Assembly: GCA_964641665.1 (NCBI GenBank)
Contig: CAZXKO010000117.1
Span: 20,812 to 84,811, forward strand
DNA length: 64,000 nt
Reading direction: 5' to 3'
DNA from: Gp1-AA133 sp964641665
GTDB lineage: Bacteria > Acidobacteriota > Terriglobia > Terriglobales > Acidobacteriaceae
Below the pieces are notes generated by a model. The model ran no database searches. It saw only the letters and a list, made by a program, of their open reading frames with translations, and had not been told where the DNA came from. Positions 45,190 through 53,709 of the stretch are shown here, piece after piece; position 1 is the first letter of the stretch, and each line of letters starts with the position of its first letter. The translations under genes and the position numbers were made by a program.

Positions 45190-45235
45190 ATGGCGGGGAC
45201 GACGGGACTCGAACCCGCGGCCTCTGCCGTGACAG
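45190..45235 (-). repeat. attR: 46-bp direct repeat within tRNA-Asp
   Basis: These bases are identical to 3448-3493 and cover the 3' half of the tRNA gene up to the edge of the anticodon loop. Here the repeat is part of the complete tRNA, so the integrated element supplied the 3' end and kept the tRNA functional. The distance between repeats gives an element of 41,742 bp. Confidence 0.9.
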
Positions 45236-45267
45236 GGCAGCGTTCTAACCAACTGAACTACGTCCCC
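45191..45267 (-). tRNA. tRNA-Asp(GTC)
   Basis: A 77-base cloverleaf on the minus strand. The 5' end is GGGGACGTAG and the D arm AGTTCAGTTGGTTAGAAC. The anticodon arm CTGCC-CTGTCAC-GGCAG reads GTC. The T arm is CGGGTTCGAGTCCCG, the acceptor partner CGTCCCC, the discriminator G, and CCA is encoded. It is the integration target of the island. Confidence 0.96.
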
Positions 45268-45794
45268 ACTCGCCAAATCAACGAGATGCGCAATCGCCAG
45301 TGTTTATACGGCTTTGCACGACTTGCATACCGTGCATGGAATTGCCTTCGTTGCACAAAAGAGCGCGATTCCTGTCCGAACCGCCCCCAAACCGCCTTCA
45401 AATTTCGGCTTCTTCCTGCACGTGTGCCATGTGCAAATCCACTTGCACAGACTGCTCCGAGCGATCCAGATTGTAGCCAACCTGGACGGAACCGCCAACG
45501 AAACCTGAGCAAATGTTTAGCACAGAAATATCCTAACAGCTTCTCGCAGAACACGGAAGAGCGTCGAGCCCTGCGCTGCTTCTTCGACGAGTCTAACTGA
45601 AAACACGCGGCACGGATGGCGCTACAAAAACGTTTGAATGACCCTCGGCTCTCGCCACCGGGAAGGATGAACAGGTGATGGGGCATGGCAGCGTCCGCAA
45701 TCGCTCATCGACCCCGCCGAATATTGAGGACATAAAGCAAAGGCTCGTGCGGGGGGGACATCACGCGAGGCCGTTGAATTTCCGCCTCTACCGC
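45268..45794. other. intergenic region right of the tRNA
   Basis: About 527 bases with open frames on both strands but none I recognise or can support. It includes the tRNA-Asp promoter just beyond 45267. Confidence 0.4.
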
Positions 45795-46191
45795 TTATCC
45801 GTCTGCGACCACAAGCCAGTTGAGATCAAAGCGAATCGTAAACAATGCAACCTGCGCATAAGCACGCAGGCTCTCCTGTATCTCAAAACGTTCGGTCAGC
45901 CGTTCCAGCGTCTGCAGATCGTCGAAGAAATGCGCGGTGCGACCATCGACCGCAACTTCGTCCCTACCCGCCGCCGCATCGATGACCCCGCGCGCGGTGA
46001 GGTCGAGCCATGAGATCACCGCCTTCGAATGCGCCGGTCGCCCGAGCCAGACCGGCGATTCGCTCCAGCAATGACGGTTCCTCTATGCTTTCCGGATTTG
46101 GATTGGCCGCGCCCTGAGCGCCGGGGTTCTGGTAATACCAGGCATCGTGTCCCTTGAGCGTCTCCACCGAGGGAAACGAGGAATTCTGCAC
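45795..46191 (-). pseudogene. unrecognised degraded reading frame
   Basis: Two minus-strand frames join near 46020-46035. One holds FPSVETLKGHDAWYYQNPGAQGAANP and LLERIAGLARATGAFEGG, the other ISWLDLTARGVIDAAAGRDEVAVDG and RFDLNWLVVADG. The composition looks like real protein split by a one-base shift, but I cannot name the family and no good start is visible. The 329 bases beyond, up to the YCII gene, hold nothing clear. Confidence 0.3.
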
Positions 46192-46520
46192 CCGCTATGA
46201 AAGCCTGTTGAAGCTCTCAAGCTCGGCTGAACCTCAATCTCCGGTTTGACCGTCGTGCGGGAGATCGATTCACACAAGCGACTTGTCATTACCGATTCAT
46301 GTGCCGGGTAGCCCATATCTAGGAGCGGCATGGGGGCCAGGAACAGGCCAACCGGGGCGGTGGGTAAACACGCGACAGCGACTGCAGACAGGCGGGGAGC
46401 GCCACTCAAACATAAGACCTGAAATCTTTCTGGACAACTTGTAGAATTCCGGTCTCGCCGTTCGTCGTTATAGTGAAGGCGGGGCAACTAGCCCGGCTGG
46501 AGACAATTTTAGGAGACGAC

Positions 46521-46874
46521 ATGCCGCAATATCTGGTGTCTGGTTACCTCCCCGACAACTTCGACCCCTCCACAGTGAGCGAAGCGACGGTGGAGGAGAT
46601 TCACGCGCTCAATCGCGAAATGATCGCTGCTGGTGTCAGGAAGTTCGCCGGCGGCCTGGGACCGGCCCGCACACTGCGGGCGCAGCCCAATGGCGAACTG
46701 CTGCTCACCGACGGCCCGTACCTGGAGACCAAGGAGCACGTGGGCGGTTTTTGGATATTGGAAACCGCGAGTTTGGATGAGGTGGTGGCGTGGGCGCGCA
46801 AGGGCGCCAAAGCGTGCCGTTTCGGGGTCGAGGTGCGAGAGATTTTCTTCATGCCAGCCCCCGAAAAGGACTGA
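46521..46874 (+). CDS. YCII-related DGPF-domain protein
   Basis: A 117-residue protein with the ferredoxin-like YCII fold. Visible family text is LLLTDGPYLETKEHVGGFWILETASLDEVVAWA, which contains the DGPF-type motif (here DGPY) and the His/Asp region. ATG 46521 follows AGGAGA. DGPF proteins are the usual partners of ECF42 sigma factors, two of which follow downstream; they are thought to act in a stress or biosynthetic response that is still undefined. It lies 156 bp before a pair of secreted proteins on the same strand. Confidence 0.85.
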   Translation: MPQYLVSGYLPDNFDPSTVSEATVEEIHALNREMIAAGVRKFAGGLGPARTLRAQPNGELLLTDGPYLETKEHVGGFWILETASLDEVVAWARKGAKACRFGVEVREIFFMPAPEKD

Positions 46875-47030
46875 GCGGTACGGCAGCAGCGAGCTGCGCA
46901 GTGTCGTCTTTCGGAGACCCGGCCGGCAACAGACTTAATGAAACGAAGAAAGACGAGTGAGCGGTGGCGACAAGCCACCGCACGCTGAAGGACAGCCTTG
47001 CGTGAAGACTGGTTGTCAGAAGGGAGATTT

Positions 47031-47780
47031 ATGCGCGAAGACAAGGTTGGCGCAATCGTAATCATCAGCTTCGCACTGCTTGTTGTGCTCGGTATGGCTT
47101 ACCAGGCCAGGTCGCAGGATGCCACGAAACCTTATCCGAAGATGGCGCCTGTCGAGCAATACCTGATGGAAAGGAATGCGGAGATTCAATTGGCGCGAAG
47201 TGCCGCTCCCGATTCCATATCCCGCAACGCGACGATCCTGATTCTGGGACCGCAGGGCTATGAGACAGCGGTTCAGGGAACAAACGGTTTCGTCTGCATG
47301 GTGGGACGCGCGTGGGGAGCAGCATTCGACTGGGACGAATTCTGGAACCCTAAGGTGAAGGCTGCCGATTGTCTGAACCCCCAGGCTGCACGTTCGATCT
47401 TGCCCATCTTTTGTCTGCGCGCCAGGATGGTGATGGCCGGTCGTTCCAAGGCGGAGATCCACTCGGCAGTCAAAGCGGCGTTTGAGAAGAAACAACTTCC
47501 GGACCTCGAAACCGGCGCTATGGATTACATGATGTCGAAATCGGCCTATCTGACCGACCAAGGGGGCCACAACCTACCTCATCTCATGTTCTACACTCGC
47601 GTCAAGGACGGCAAAGATTGGGGTTCTGGCGCAGCAGGCGCGCCGGTTATGTCTAGTCCCTATTGGTTCTTCTCTCCGAAGGAACAACCCCAAATGAAAG
47701 GACTTCCGCCGATTCTTGTGTTCGTAGTCGCGGTCACAAATTGGTCCGACGGAACGCCTGCGGGCCAGCACAACGAATGA
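47031..47780 (+). CDS. secreted protein of unknown family (tandem copy 1)
   Basis: A 249-residue protein with a signal or anchor segment (about 5-28, VGAIVIISFALLVVLGMAYQARSQ). The mature part has distinctive blocks: YPKMAPVEQYLMERNAEIQLARSAAP, LGPQGYETAVQGTNGFVCMVGRAW, FWNPKVKAADCLNPQAARSILP and GAMDYMMSKSAYL. Two or three Cys could form disulfides. ATG 47031 follows GGGAG. It is a paralogue of the next gene (same blocks in the same order) and lies inside a DGPF/ECF42 cluster. I know no function; a stress-induced periplasmic protein is a guess from context. Confidence 0.75.
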   Translation: MREDKVGAIVIISFALLVVLGMAYQARSQDATKPYPKMAPVEQYLMERNAEIQLARSAAPDSISRNATILILGPQGYETAVQGTNGFVCMVGRAWGAAFDWDEFWNPKVKAADCLNPQAARSILPIFCLRARMVMAGRSKAEIHSAVKAAFEKKQLPDLETGAMDYMMSKSAYLTDQGGHNLPHLMFYTRVKDGKDWGSGAAGAPVMSSPYWFFSPKEQPQMKGLPPILVFVVAVTNWSDGTPAGQHNE

Positions 47781-47841
47781 TACAGCCGGTTCAGCGCGAG
47801 AGCGGTACGGCGCCTCAGCGACTTTCTGAGGAGGAAAAGCA

Positions 47842-48567
47842 ATGCGGAAAATGAACATTTACACAAGCGCAATCAAAAACCTCGCGCTGCTTGTTGTACT
47901 CGGTATGGTGTGCGGAGCCATGGCGCAGAATGCGAAGACACATTATCCGAAGATGGCCCCGGTCGATCAATACCTGATGGCGGACCGGGATGCCGAAATA
48001 GCCCTGGCGCGAAGTGCCGCCCCGGAGTCCATTGCACGCGATGCGGAGGTGTTGGTTCTTGGACGGAATGGTTTCGAAGCAGCGGTCAAAGGCAAGAACG
48101 GTTTCGTGTGTATCGTGGGACGTTCCTGGACATCTGCCGCGGATGAGGACTACTGGGATCCGAAGGTGCGGGTGCCCATGTGTGTGAACGCGGCAGCCGC
48201 GCATTCCTACCTGCTGCGCATCACTAAAATCACAAATTTAGCCCTGGCGGGACGTACGCTCGCTCAAGTGAATGAAACTATGACGACGGCCATCGCGAAG
48301 AAGGAATTTCCGCCGATGGAGCCGGGATCCATGTGCTACATGATGTCGAAGCAGGGATTCGGCGGCGACAGCGCTCCACATTGGCCATCCCACCTGATGT
48401 TCTTCTTTTCCGACACCGATCCTGCGGCATGGGGAGCAAATCTGCCGGGTTCTCCAGTCGTCGGGATCGCCGACACCTCCGAGCACCTGACGCAGTTCGT
48501 TATTCAAACGCAACGGTGGTCAGACGGAACGGACGATCTTCAGGCGCCGCCTCATGTCCATCCATGA
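47842..48567 (+). CDS. secreted protein of unknown family (tandem copy 2)
   Basis: A 241-residue paralogue of the gene 61 bp upstream. Signal peptide: NLALLVVLGMVCGAMAQ. Shared blocks: YPKMAPVDQYLMADRDAEIALARSAAPESI, NGFEAAVKGKNGFVCIVGRSW, YWDPKVRVPMCVNAAAAHSYL and GSMCYMMSKQGF. Two Cys (in FVCIVGR and PMCVNAA) are conserved between the copies. ATG 47842 follows GAGGAAAAG. The copies have diverged well apart, so the duplication is old or both were acquired. No catalytic motif is recognised. Confidence 0.75.
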   Translation: MRKMNIYTSAIKNLALLVVLGMVCGAMAQNAKTHYPKMAPVDQYLMADRDAEIALARSAAPESIARDAEVLVLGRNGFEAAVKGKNGFVCIVGRSWTSAADEDYWDPKVRVPMCVNAAAAHSYLLRITKITNLALAGRTLAQVNETMTTAIAKKEFPPMEPGSMCYMMSKQGFGGDSAPHWPSHLMFFFSDTDPAAWGANLPGSPVVGIADTSEHLTQFVIQTQRWSDGTDDLQAPPHVHP

Positions 48568-48606
48568 TGTGTCGCGAGTAAAACTCAGTGTGAAGGAGGA
48601 TTCCAA

Positions 48607-49188
48607 ATGAGAAAGCTGAAGCTCATCGAACATATTTCTCTGGACGGCGTGATTCAGGCTTCCGGCGAAGACGACTTCCCATACAGCGACTGGACCGCGC
48701 CGTATCGCACTCCTGCGGGGTTAGCCACAATCCTTGCGGCACACGGCGAGAGCTTCGATCTGCTGCTTGGCCGGCGAACCTACGATATCTGGTCGGGTTT
48801 CTGGCCTAAGGCGCCGAAGAGTCCGATGGCAGACAGCCTGAATGCGGCGACAAAGTATGTCGTAACCCACAAGCCGGAGAGCCTGGAATGGGGCCCGTTC
48901 AAGGGCATCGGACCGGACATTATGGATGGCGTTCGCGGCATCAAGGCGAAGGACGGCTCGGACGTGATCCTCTGGGGCAGTTCGACGCTGACTTCGGCGC
49001 TGCTCGAGCATGGGCTTGCGGATGAGGTTATGTTGATTGTCTATCCAGTCTTGTTAGGCAAAGGGAAACGCTTTTTTGCGGAGGGTACTCCGGCACGCGC
49101 ATTAGCGCTGGAAAGCACGCAAGCTCTGCCGTCGGGCATCGTCGTCAACGCCTACAAGGCCGCTGGACCTTTGCAGAACCGGAGATAA
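48607..49188 (+). CDS. dihydrofolate reductase-family (RibD C-terminal domain) protein
   Basis: A 193-residue protein with the DHFR/RibD fold: KLKLIEHISLDGVIQASG at the N-terminus, FDLLLGRRTYDIWSGFWP, a nucleotide-binding VILWGSSTLTSALLEHGLADEVMLIVYPVLLGKGKRFF and a short tail. These are NADPH-dependent reductases of unknown substrate, common beside YCII and SRPBCC genes. AAGGAGG precedes ATG 48607. It is 12 bp before the next YCII gene, so it is part of the ECF42 operon. Confidence 0.88.
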   Translation: MRKLKLIEHISLDGVIQASGEDDFPYSDWTAPYRTPAGLATILAAHGESFDLLLGRRTYDIWSGFWPKAPKSPMADSLNAATKYVVTHKPESLEWGPFKGIGPDIMDGVRGIKAKDGSDVILWGSSTLTSALLEHGLADEVMLIVYPVLLGKGKRFFAEGTPARALALESTQALPSGIVVNAYKAAGPLQNRR

Positions 49189-49200
49189 GGAGCGCCTCAG

Positions 49201-49614
49201 ATGCGTTTTATGATGATGGTGATACCCAAAGGGAATGGATCAGCTGCACCCGATGCGGTTTCCAGCGCGGAAGCGGTGGCGAAGATGATGGAGTACAACA
49301 AGACGCTGCAGAAGGCGGGTGTTCTGCTGGCGCTGGATGGGCTGTTCCCTCCTTCCACGGGCGCTCGTATTTCGCTCGCGGACGGCAAGGCGACGGTGAC
49401 GGACGGGCCCTTTCCCGAGGCGAAGGAAGTCATCGGCGGCTATTGGATCATCCAGGTCCGCTCACGCGAAGAAGCGATTGAATGGGCAAAACGCGCACCC
49501 ATGTCCAACAACGAGGTGATCGAAGTTCGCCAGATTCACGAGATGCCCGAGTTCCCAGAGGACGTTCAAAAGGCGGCTGAAGGATTCGAGCACCAGAGTG
49601 CCGTAAACCGATAA
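49201..49614 (+). CDS. YCII-related DGPF-domain protein
   Basis: A 137-residue DGPF protein: MRFMMMVIPKGNGSA at the start, GLFPPSTGARISLADGKATVTDGPFPEAKEVIGGYWIIQVRSREEAIEWAKRAP in the core with the exact DGPF signature, and a PE-rich C-terminus. It ends two bases before the ATG of the ECF42 sigma factor gene, a pairing that defines the ECF42 group. AAGGAGC precedes ATG 49201. Confidence 0.9.
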   Translation: MRFMMMVIPKGNGSAAPDAVSSAEAVAKMMEYNKTLQKAGVLLALDGLFPPSTGARISLADGKATVTDGPFPEAKEVIGGYWIIQVRSREEAIEWAKRAPMSNNEVIEVRQIHEMPEFPEDVQKAAEGFEHQSAVNR

Positions 49615-49616
49615 GC

Positions 49617-50897
49617 ATGAGCGATGTCGCCAGGACGATCGAGGCGGTGTGGAAGATCGAGTCTACGCGGCTCATCGCTGCGATTGCCCGCGTCACCCGC
49701 GATATCGGCATTGCGGAGGAACTAGCCCAGGACGCGCTCGTTGCAGCCCTTGAGCGGTGGCCCGAAGAAGGTATCCCCGAAAATCCCGCTGCATGGCTGA
49801 TGACGGCGGCAAAGCGACGTGCCATCGATAGTCTGCGCCGTGGGCAGATGCTTGTACAACAGCACGAAGAAATCGCTCGGGAGCTTCAAGTGCAACAGCA
49901 GCGGCTCGGAGAGGCGATGGACCAGGCACTGGATCAGGTGATCGACGATGACGTGCTGCGGCTTATCTTTACCGCGTGCCATCCGGTGCTTGCGGTAGAA
50001 GGACGCGTCGCGCTTACCTTGCGTTTGATTGGAGGCCTCACGACGGCGGAGATTGCCCGCGCCTTTCTTGTGCCTGAGAAAACGATGGGACAGCGGATCT
50101 TTCGCGCCAAGAAGACTCTCTCGGAAGCTCATGTGCCCTTTGAGACGCCGCGCGGGGACGAGTTGCGCCGCAGGGTGAAGTCAGTACTTTCCGTCGTTTA
50201 CCTGATCTTTAATGAGGGGCACACCGCGACCTCAGGAGAGGAGTGGATGCGGGCTGCACTCTGCGACGAGGCGCTGCGGCTCGGACGCATGCTGGTGCAA
50301 CTTCTTCCCAGCGAGTCTGAAATTCATGCACTTCTGGCTCTGATGGAACTCAATGCGTCGCGCACTGCGGCTCGCCGGGGAAGTAACGGTGAGGCGGTCT
50401 TGCTGCCGGAGCAGGATCGTTCTCTGTGGGACGGCGCGCAGATTCAGCGAGGCATGACTGCACTCGAAGACGCGCAACGACTCGGCGGTGGCGCCAGGCC
50501 CTATGCATTGCAGGCAGCGATTGCTGCCTGTCATATGCGCGCTCGCACCGCCGAAGAGACAGACTGGGAACGGATCGTTCTTCTCTACGACGCTCTGATG
50601 CAAACCACGCCATCTCCCATCGTGGCACTGAATCGAGCAGTCGCTGTGGGTATGGCGCAAGGGCCGGCCGCTGGGCTTGACGCACTCGATGCCATAGCTA
50701 CGCCGGCTGCTGACTCTTCGCTGGCTGGCTATCATCTGCTTCACAGTGTTCGCGGAGACCTGCTGATGAAGATGGGTAGGTTCCCTGAGGCGCGCGAGGA
50801 AATCCAACGCGCCATTGCCCTGACGCAAAACCTGCGGGAACAGGAATTGCTGACGGAGAGACTGAAGCAGATGGAGAAAGCCGCCACATCAACTTAG
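49617..50897 (+). CDS. ECF42-type RNA polymerase sigma factor
   Basis: A 426-residue sigma factor. Region sigma2 (about 8-80, RDIGIAEELAQDALVAALERWP, NPAAWLMTAAKRRAID) and sigma4 (about 105-165, ALTLRLIGGLTTAEIARAFLVPEKTMGQRIFRAKKTL) are followed by the long helical, TPR-like C-terminal extension typical of the ECF42 group (SVVYLIFNEGHTA, ALLALMELNASR, LYDALMQTTPSPIVALNRAVAV). ECF42 factors lack a classical anti-sigma; control is thought to run through the extension and the DGPF partner encoded just upstream. It probably directs transcription of the YCII/reductase operon. Confidence 0.92.
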   Translation: MSDVARTIEAVWKIESTRLIAAIARVTRDIGIAEELAQDALVAALERWPEEGIPENPAAWLMTAAKRRAIDSLRRGQMLVQQHEEIARELQVQQQRLGEAMDQALDQVIDDDVLRLIFTACHPVLAVEGRVALTLRLIGGLTTAEIARAFLVPEKTMGQRIFRAKKTLSEAHVPFETPRGDELRRRVKSVLSVVYLIFNEGHTATSGEEWMRAALCDEALRLGRMLVQLLPSESEIHALLALMELNASRTAARRGSNGEAVLLPEQDRSLWDGAQIQRGMTALEDAQRLGGGARPYALQAAIAACHMRARTAEETDWERIVLLYDALMQTTPSPIVALNRAVAVGMAQGPAAGLDALDAIATPAADSSLAGYHLLHSVRGDLLMKMGRFPEAREEIQRAIALTQNLREQELLTERLKQMEKAATST

Positions 50898-50939
50898 GTG
50901 CGGTTCAGTCCTGTGAAACGCGCTAGTGGTGACGGACCG

Positions 50940-51225
50940 ATTACTCGCGAGAAGCCGACTTCGCGATACTCATCGTCGGAGCCATGACAGGTTTCTATCG
51001 CGTCTCGCCCAACAAGCAGCAGAGGAAAAGCAATGGGTGTGGGGCAGATACTGCCGCACCATTGGGACTCTGCCTCCAATCTTGACGTCTTTGCTGCCAG
51101 CGGCTTCTTTGCGCATGCCAGCGCTTCGTCGATTGCGCGGTGACAAAGTAGAAGGTGGTTCCACCTTCCATGACCAGAGACTCACGCTCGTGCCAAGCCA
51201 GCGAGGCCACGAAACCGATCCTCTT
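50940..51225 (-). pseudogene. RibD/DHFR-domain protein remnant
   Basis: On the minus strand, one frame shows SLVMEGGTTFYFVT and an adjacent frame continues EAAGSKDVKIGGRVPMVRQYL. Together these form the central piece of a RibD-type reductase (usual order MEGGTTFHFVT..AAAGDKDV.LGGG...QYL). A frameshift separates them, and both ends are missing or garbled. It sits between the two ECF42 clusters as a third, dead reductase copy. Confidence 0.6.
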
Positions 51226-51240
51226 TCTGTCGGGGAGTCT

Positions 51241-51642
51241 TCAGCGTACCGTGGTCTGTCGCCGTCGCTGCTCACTTGCCCGAATGATTTCACTCATATC
51301 GTCAGTCGGTCGTATCTCCCACAACGTCCCATACTTCAGGGACGGATGCTGCGACATGAGCTGAACGGCATGATTCATATCCCGCGCCTCAAGCACGCCA
51401 ATGCCACCGAGTTGCTCCTTGGTTTCCGCATAGGGACCGTCGGTCGTCGCGACTTTCCCGTTCCTCCAATACAGGGTCAACGCGTTTTCCGGAGGCTGAA
51501 GACCCTCTCCGCCGGCAGAGTGTCCGTTGGCGCGCAAGTAGTCGTCGTACTCAAAGCATTCGTCGAACATTGCGTTTCGCTCTTCCTCGGTCATAGCCGC
51601 GAGTTTTGCCGGATCGTAGTATCCCATGCAGATATATTTCAT
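51241..51642 (-). CDS. YCII-related DGPF-domain protein
   Basis: A 133-residue protein starting MKYICMGYYDPAKLAAMTEEERNAMF, with FEYDDYLRANGHSAGGEGL, the motif VATTDGPYAETKEQLGGIGVLEARDMNHAVQLMSQHP and a basic tail. AGGAGAAGA precedes ATG 51642. It is the last intact gene of the second, minus-strand ECF42 cluster, 52 bp after the reductase gene. Confidence 0.9.
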   Translation of the reverse strand: MKYICMGYYDPAKLAAMTEEERNAMFDECFEYDDYLRANGHSAGGEGLQPPENALTLYWRNGKVATTDGPYAETKEQLGGIGVLEARDMNHAVQLMSQHPSLKYGTLWEIRPTDDMSEIIRASEQRRRQTTVR

Positions 51643-51694
51643 TGTTCTTCTCCTCCTGGCAGGGCCAGCGGTACAGCTCTAGCAAATGTTGCCG

Positions 51695-52249
51695 TCACTG
51701 TTTCAAGTAACGAAGGGCAACAGATCCTGATTTAAGAATCTTTGACTCAACAAGTTTCAGTTGCAGTCTCTCCGGCAGGCTAACCCCTTCGAACAACCGT
51801 CTTCCTTCTCCTGCAATGATTGGCCCAACGACAAAACGAAATTCATCAACCAGACCAAGCTCTATAAGTTGTGAAGGAATATCCACACCGCCGACTAAAA
51901 TACTTTTGCCTTGCTCTTGTTTCAATTTAAGTATTTCGTCGCGAAGGTTCCCACGAACAATTCGCGCATTTCTGTCTTCAACACTGTCTAACGATCGTGA
52001 AAAGACAATTTTGTTTGTGGAGACAAATGCCCGGGCAAATTCGGTATCTGCTTTTGTCTCAGACTGGTTCTTGAGGATTTCAGGCCAATAGGGAACCATC
52101 AATTGATAGGTTTTACGCCCAAAGACCTGCACGTCAACCTCTCGCGTGAGGTGAGTAAAATATTCAAGTTTTTCTTCATCGACAAATTGTTTGGTGTGGT
52201 CGCAGCAGCCATCCAGGGTAATGTTGATTGCGAAGATCACATTTCTCAT
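51695..52249 (-). CDS. dihydrofolate reductase-family (RibD C-terminal domain) protein
   Basis: A 184-residue reductase-fold protein: MRNVIFAINITLDGCCDH, VDVQVFGRKTYQLMVPYWP, GKSILVGGVDIPSQLIELGLVDEFRFVVGPIIAGEGRRLFE and SGSVALRYLK. It belongs to the dihydrofolate reductase-like group often annotated beside ECF42 factors; the substrate is unknown. Its codon use looks more AT-rich (many AAT, TTT, AAA) than its GC-rich neighbours, which hints at separate acquisition. The second sigma factor gene lies 207 bp upstream on the same strand. Confidence 0.88.
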   Translation of the reverse strand: MRNVIFAINITLDGCCDHTKQFVDEEKLEYFTHLTREVDVQVFGRKTYQLMVPYWPEILKNQSETKADTEFARAFVSTNKIVFSRSLDSVEDRNARIVRGNLRDEILKLKQEQGKSILVGGVDIPSQLIELGLVDEFRFVVGPIIAGEGRRLFEGVSLPERLQLKLVESKILKSGSVALRYLKQ

Positions 52250-52456
52250 TGATTGTCCTTACCCCCTCCTATGTACCAGCGCTTATGAGAGTCTGACGAC
52301 TTGCGCAACTCGATCGTTGCGGGCCCCCGCGGACAGGTCTTCGTCCGTGGGGTGCTTCATCCTCTCGACTGTTCATCCTATAGTCGTCGCGCACAGAAAA
52401 AATCGACAGCCGAGACGAACTTTTTTATTTGAATACAGTTTTATTTCAATTCCCCT

Positions 52457-53709
52457 TTATTTCAGGTCCCGGAGCCGCCTGGCGAGAAAACGGCGTTCCG
52501 GTTCCTGCTGCGCCAGTGCAAGCGCCTTCTCATAGGAAGCACGTGCCTCCGGAATCCGCCCTAATCTGCGACACAAATCCGCATGGGCAGAGTGCGCGAG
52601 ATGATAGTTGGAGAGCTCCTCGCGCGCCAGCAGGCCGTTGATAAGACGAAGACCCTGCTCCGGACCTTCGCACATGGCCACAGCCACCGCACGGTTCAGT
52701 TCGACAACCAGAGATGGCTGAACCTGAAGCAACCGGTCGTAGAGCAGCTTGATCTCGCGCCAATCCGTGGATGCCGCGGAGGAACTCTCGGCGTGAACGG
52801 CCGCAATGGCCGCTTGCAGAGTGTAGGCGCCGAAAGGGCGCGATCTCAGAGCGCTTTCGGTGAGCGAGATGCCTTCGGCGATCTGCTTCTTGTTCCACAA
52901 CGACCGATCCTGCTGCTCCAGCAGGATCAAGTCTCCGTCGGGCGAGGTTCTCGCCGGCCGACGCGACTCCTGCAGCAGCATGAGCCCCACGAGGCCCGTC
53001 GCCTCAGGCTCCCCAATCAGTTCGACCAGGAGTCTGCCCAGCCTTATCGCCTCGCGGCTGAGTTCGGCGCCTGTCGTTTCAGCCGAGTATCCCTCGTTGA
53101 AGATCAGATAAATGACTTGCAGGACAGCCCCCAGCCGCGCCGGTAATTCCGCGGTGACTGGCACCTGGTAAGGAATTGCTTTATCGCGGATAAGCGCCTT
53201 GGCGCGCACAATGCGCTGGGCCAGCGTTGCTGACGTAACGAGAAATGCATGGGCAATCTCCTCCGTAGTCAGGCCACAAACTTCGCGCAGGGTGAGCGCA
53301 ACCTGTCCTTCCTGAGGCAGAGCGGGATGGCAGCAGGTGAAGATCAGGCGGAGGCGATCGTCCTCAATCTCCTTCTCATCCATTTCCTCGCCATCAAGGC
53401 GCGCTTCGTCGATGCGCGCCTCGATGTAGGCAGTCAGGTCTCTCTCTCTACTCCGTCGAAGCGCGCGCGCCTGCGCATCCCGTCAATGGCCTTGAAGCGT
53501 GCCGTTGAAATCAGCCAGGGGCGCGGTTTGTCCGGAATACCAGTTTGAGGCCAGGACTCCAGAGCGGCGGCGAATGCCTCATGCATGGCCTCTTCGGAGA
53601 GATCCAGATCTCCGAGGAGGCGCACGAGCGTTGCCAGAACCCGGCCCGATTCCGACCGGTAAAGAGTCTCGATGGTCCTGCTGATCTGTTCGGGCACAGG
53701 CGGCGGCAT
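52457..53709 (-). pseudogene. ECF42-type sigma factor interrupted at a (TC)n repeat
   Basis: The 5' part (from ATG 53709: EQISRTIETLYRSESGRVLATLVRLLGDLDLSEEAMHEAF, PWLISTARFKAIDGMRRRARFDGVE) encodes the sigma2 region. The 3' part resumes in another frame (RERDLTAYIEARIDEARLDGEEMDEKEIEDDRLRLIFTCCHPAL, GLTTEEIAHAFLVTSATLAQRIVRAKAL) with sigma4 and the ECF42 helical extension to 52457. The frames meet at 53439-53449, an 11-base TC/GA dinucleotide run that is one 2-base unit too long for a continuous frame. All other sequence is well preserved. It is either a recent frameshift or a slipped-strand on/off switch. Confidence 0.85.
53439..53449. repeat. TC/GA dinucleotide repeat at the sigma factor frameshift
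   Basis: Five and a half TC units lie within the coding sequence of the ECF42 gene (GA units on the coding strand). Loss of one unit would restore the frame across RRSRERDLTAY. Such repeats mutate by replication slippage. Confidence 0.6.

Noticed and set aside
3448..45235. Possibility that the island is a conjugative element or prophage
   Set aside because: No relaxase, coupling protein, secretion, replication, capsid or terminase gene is recognisable; only the integrase is mobility-related.
45258..45686. Minus-strand open frame of 142 residues beside tRNA-Asp
   Set aside because: It overlaps the tRNA 5' end, is Arg/Cys-rich without family features and has no ribosome-binding site.
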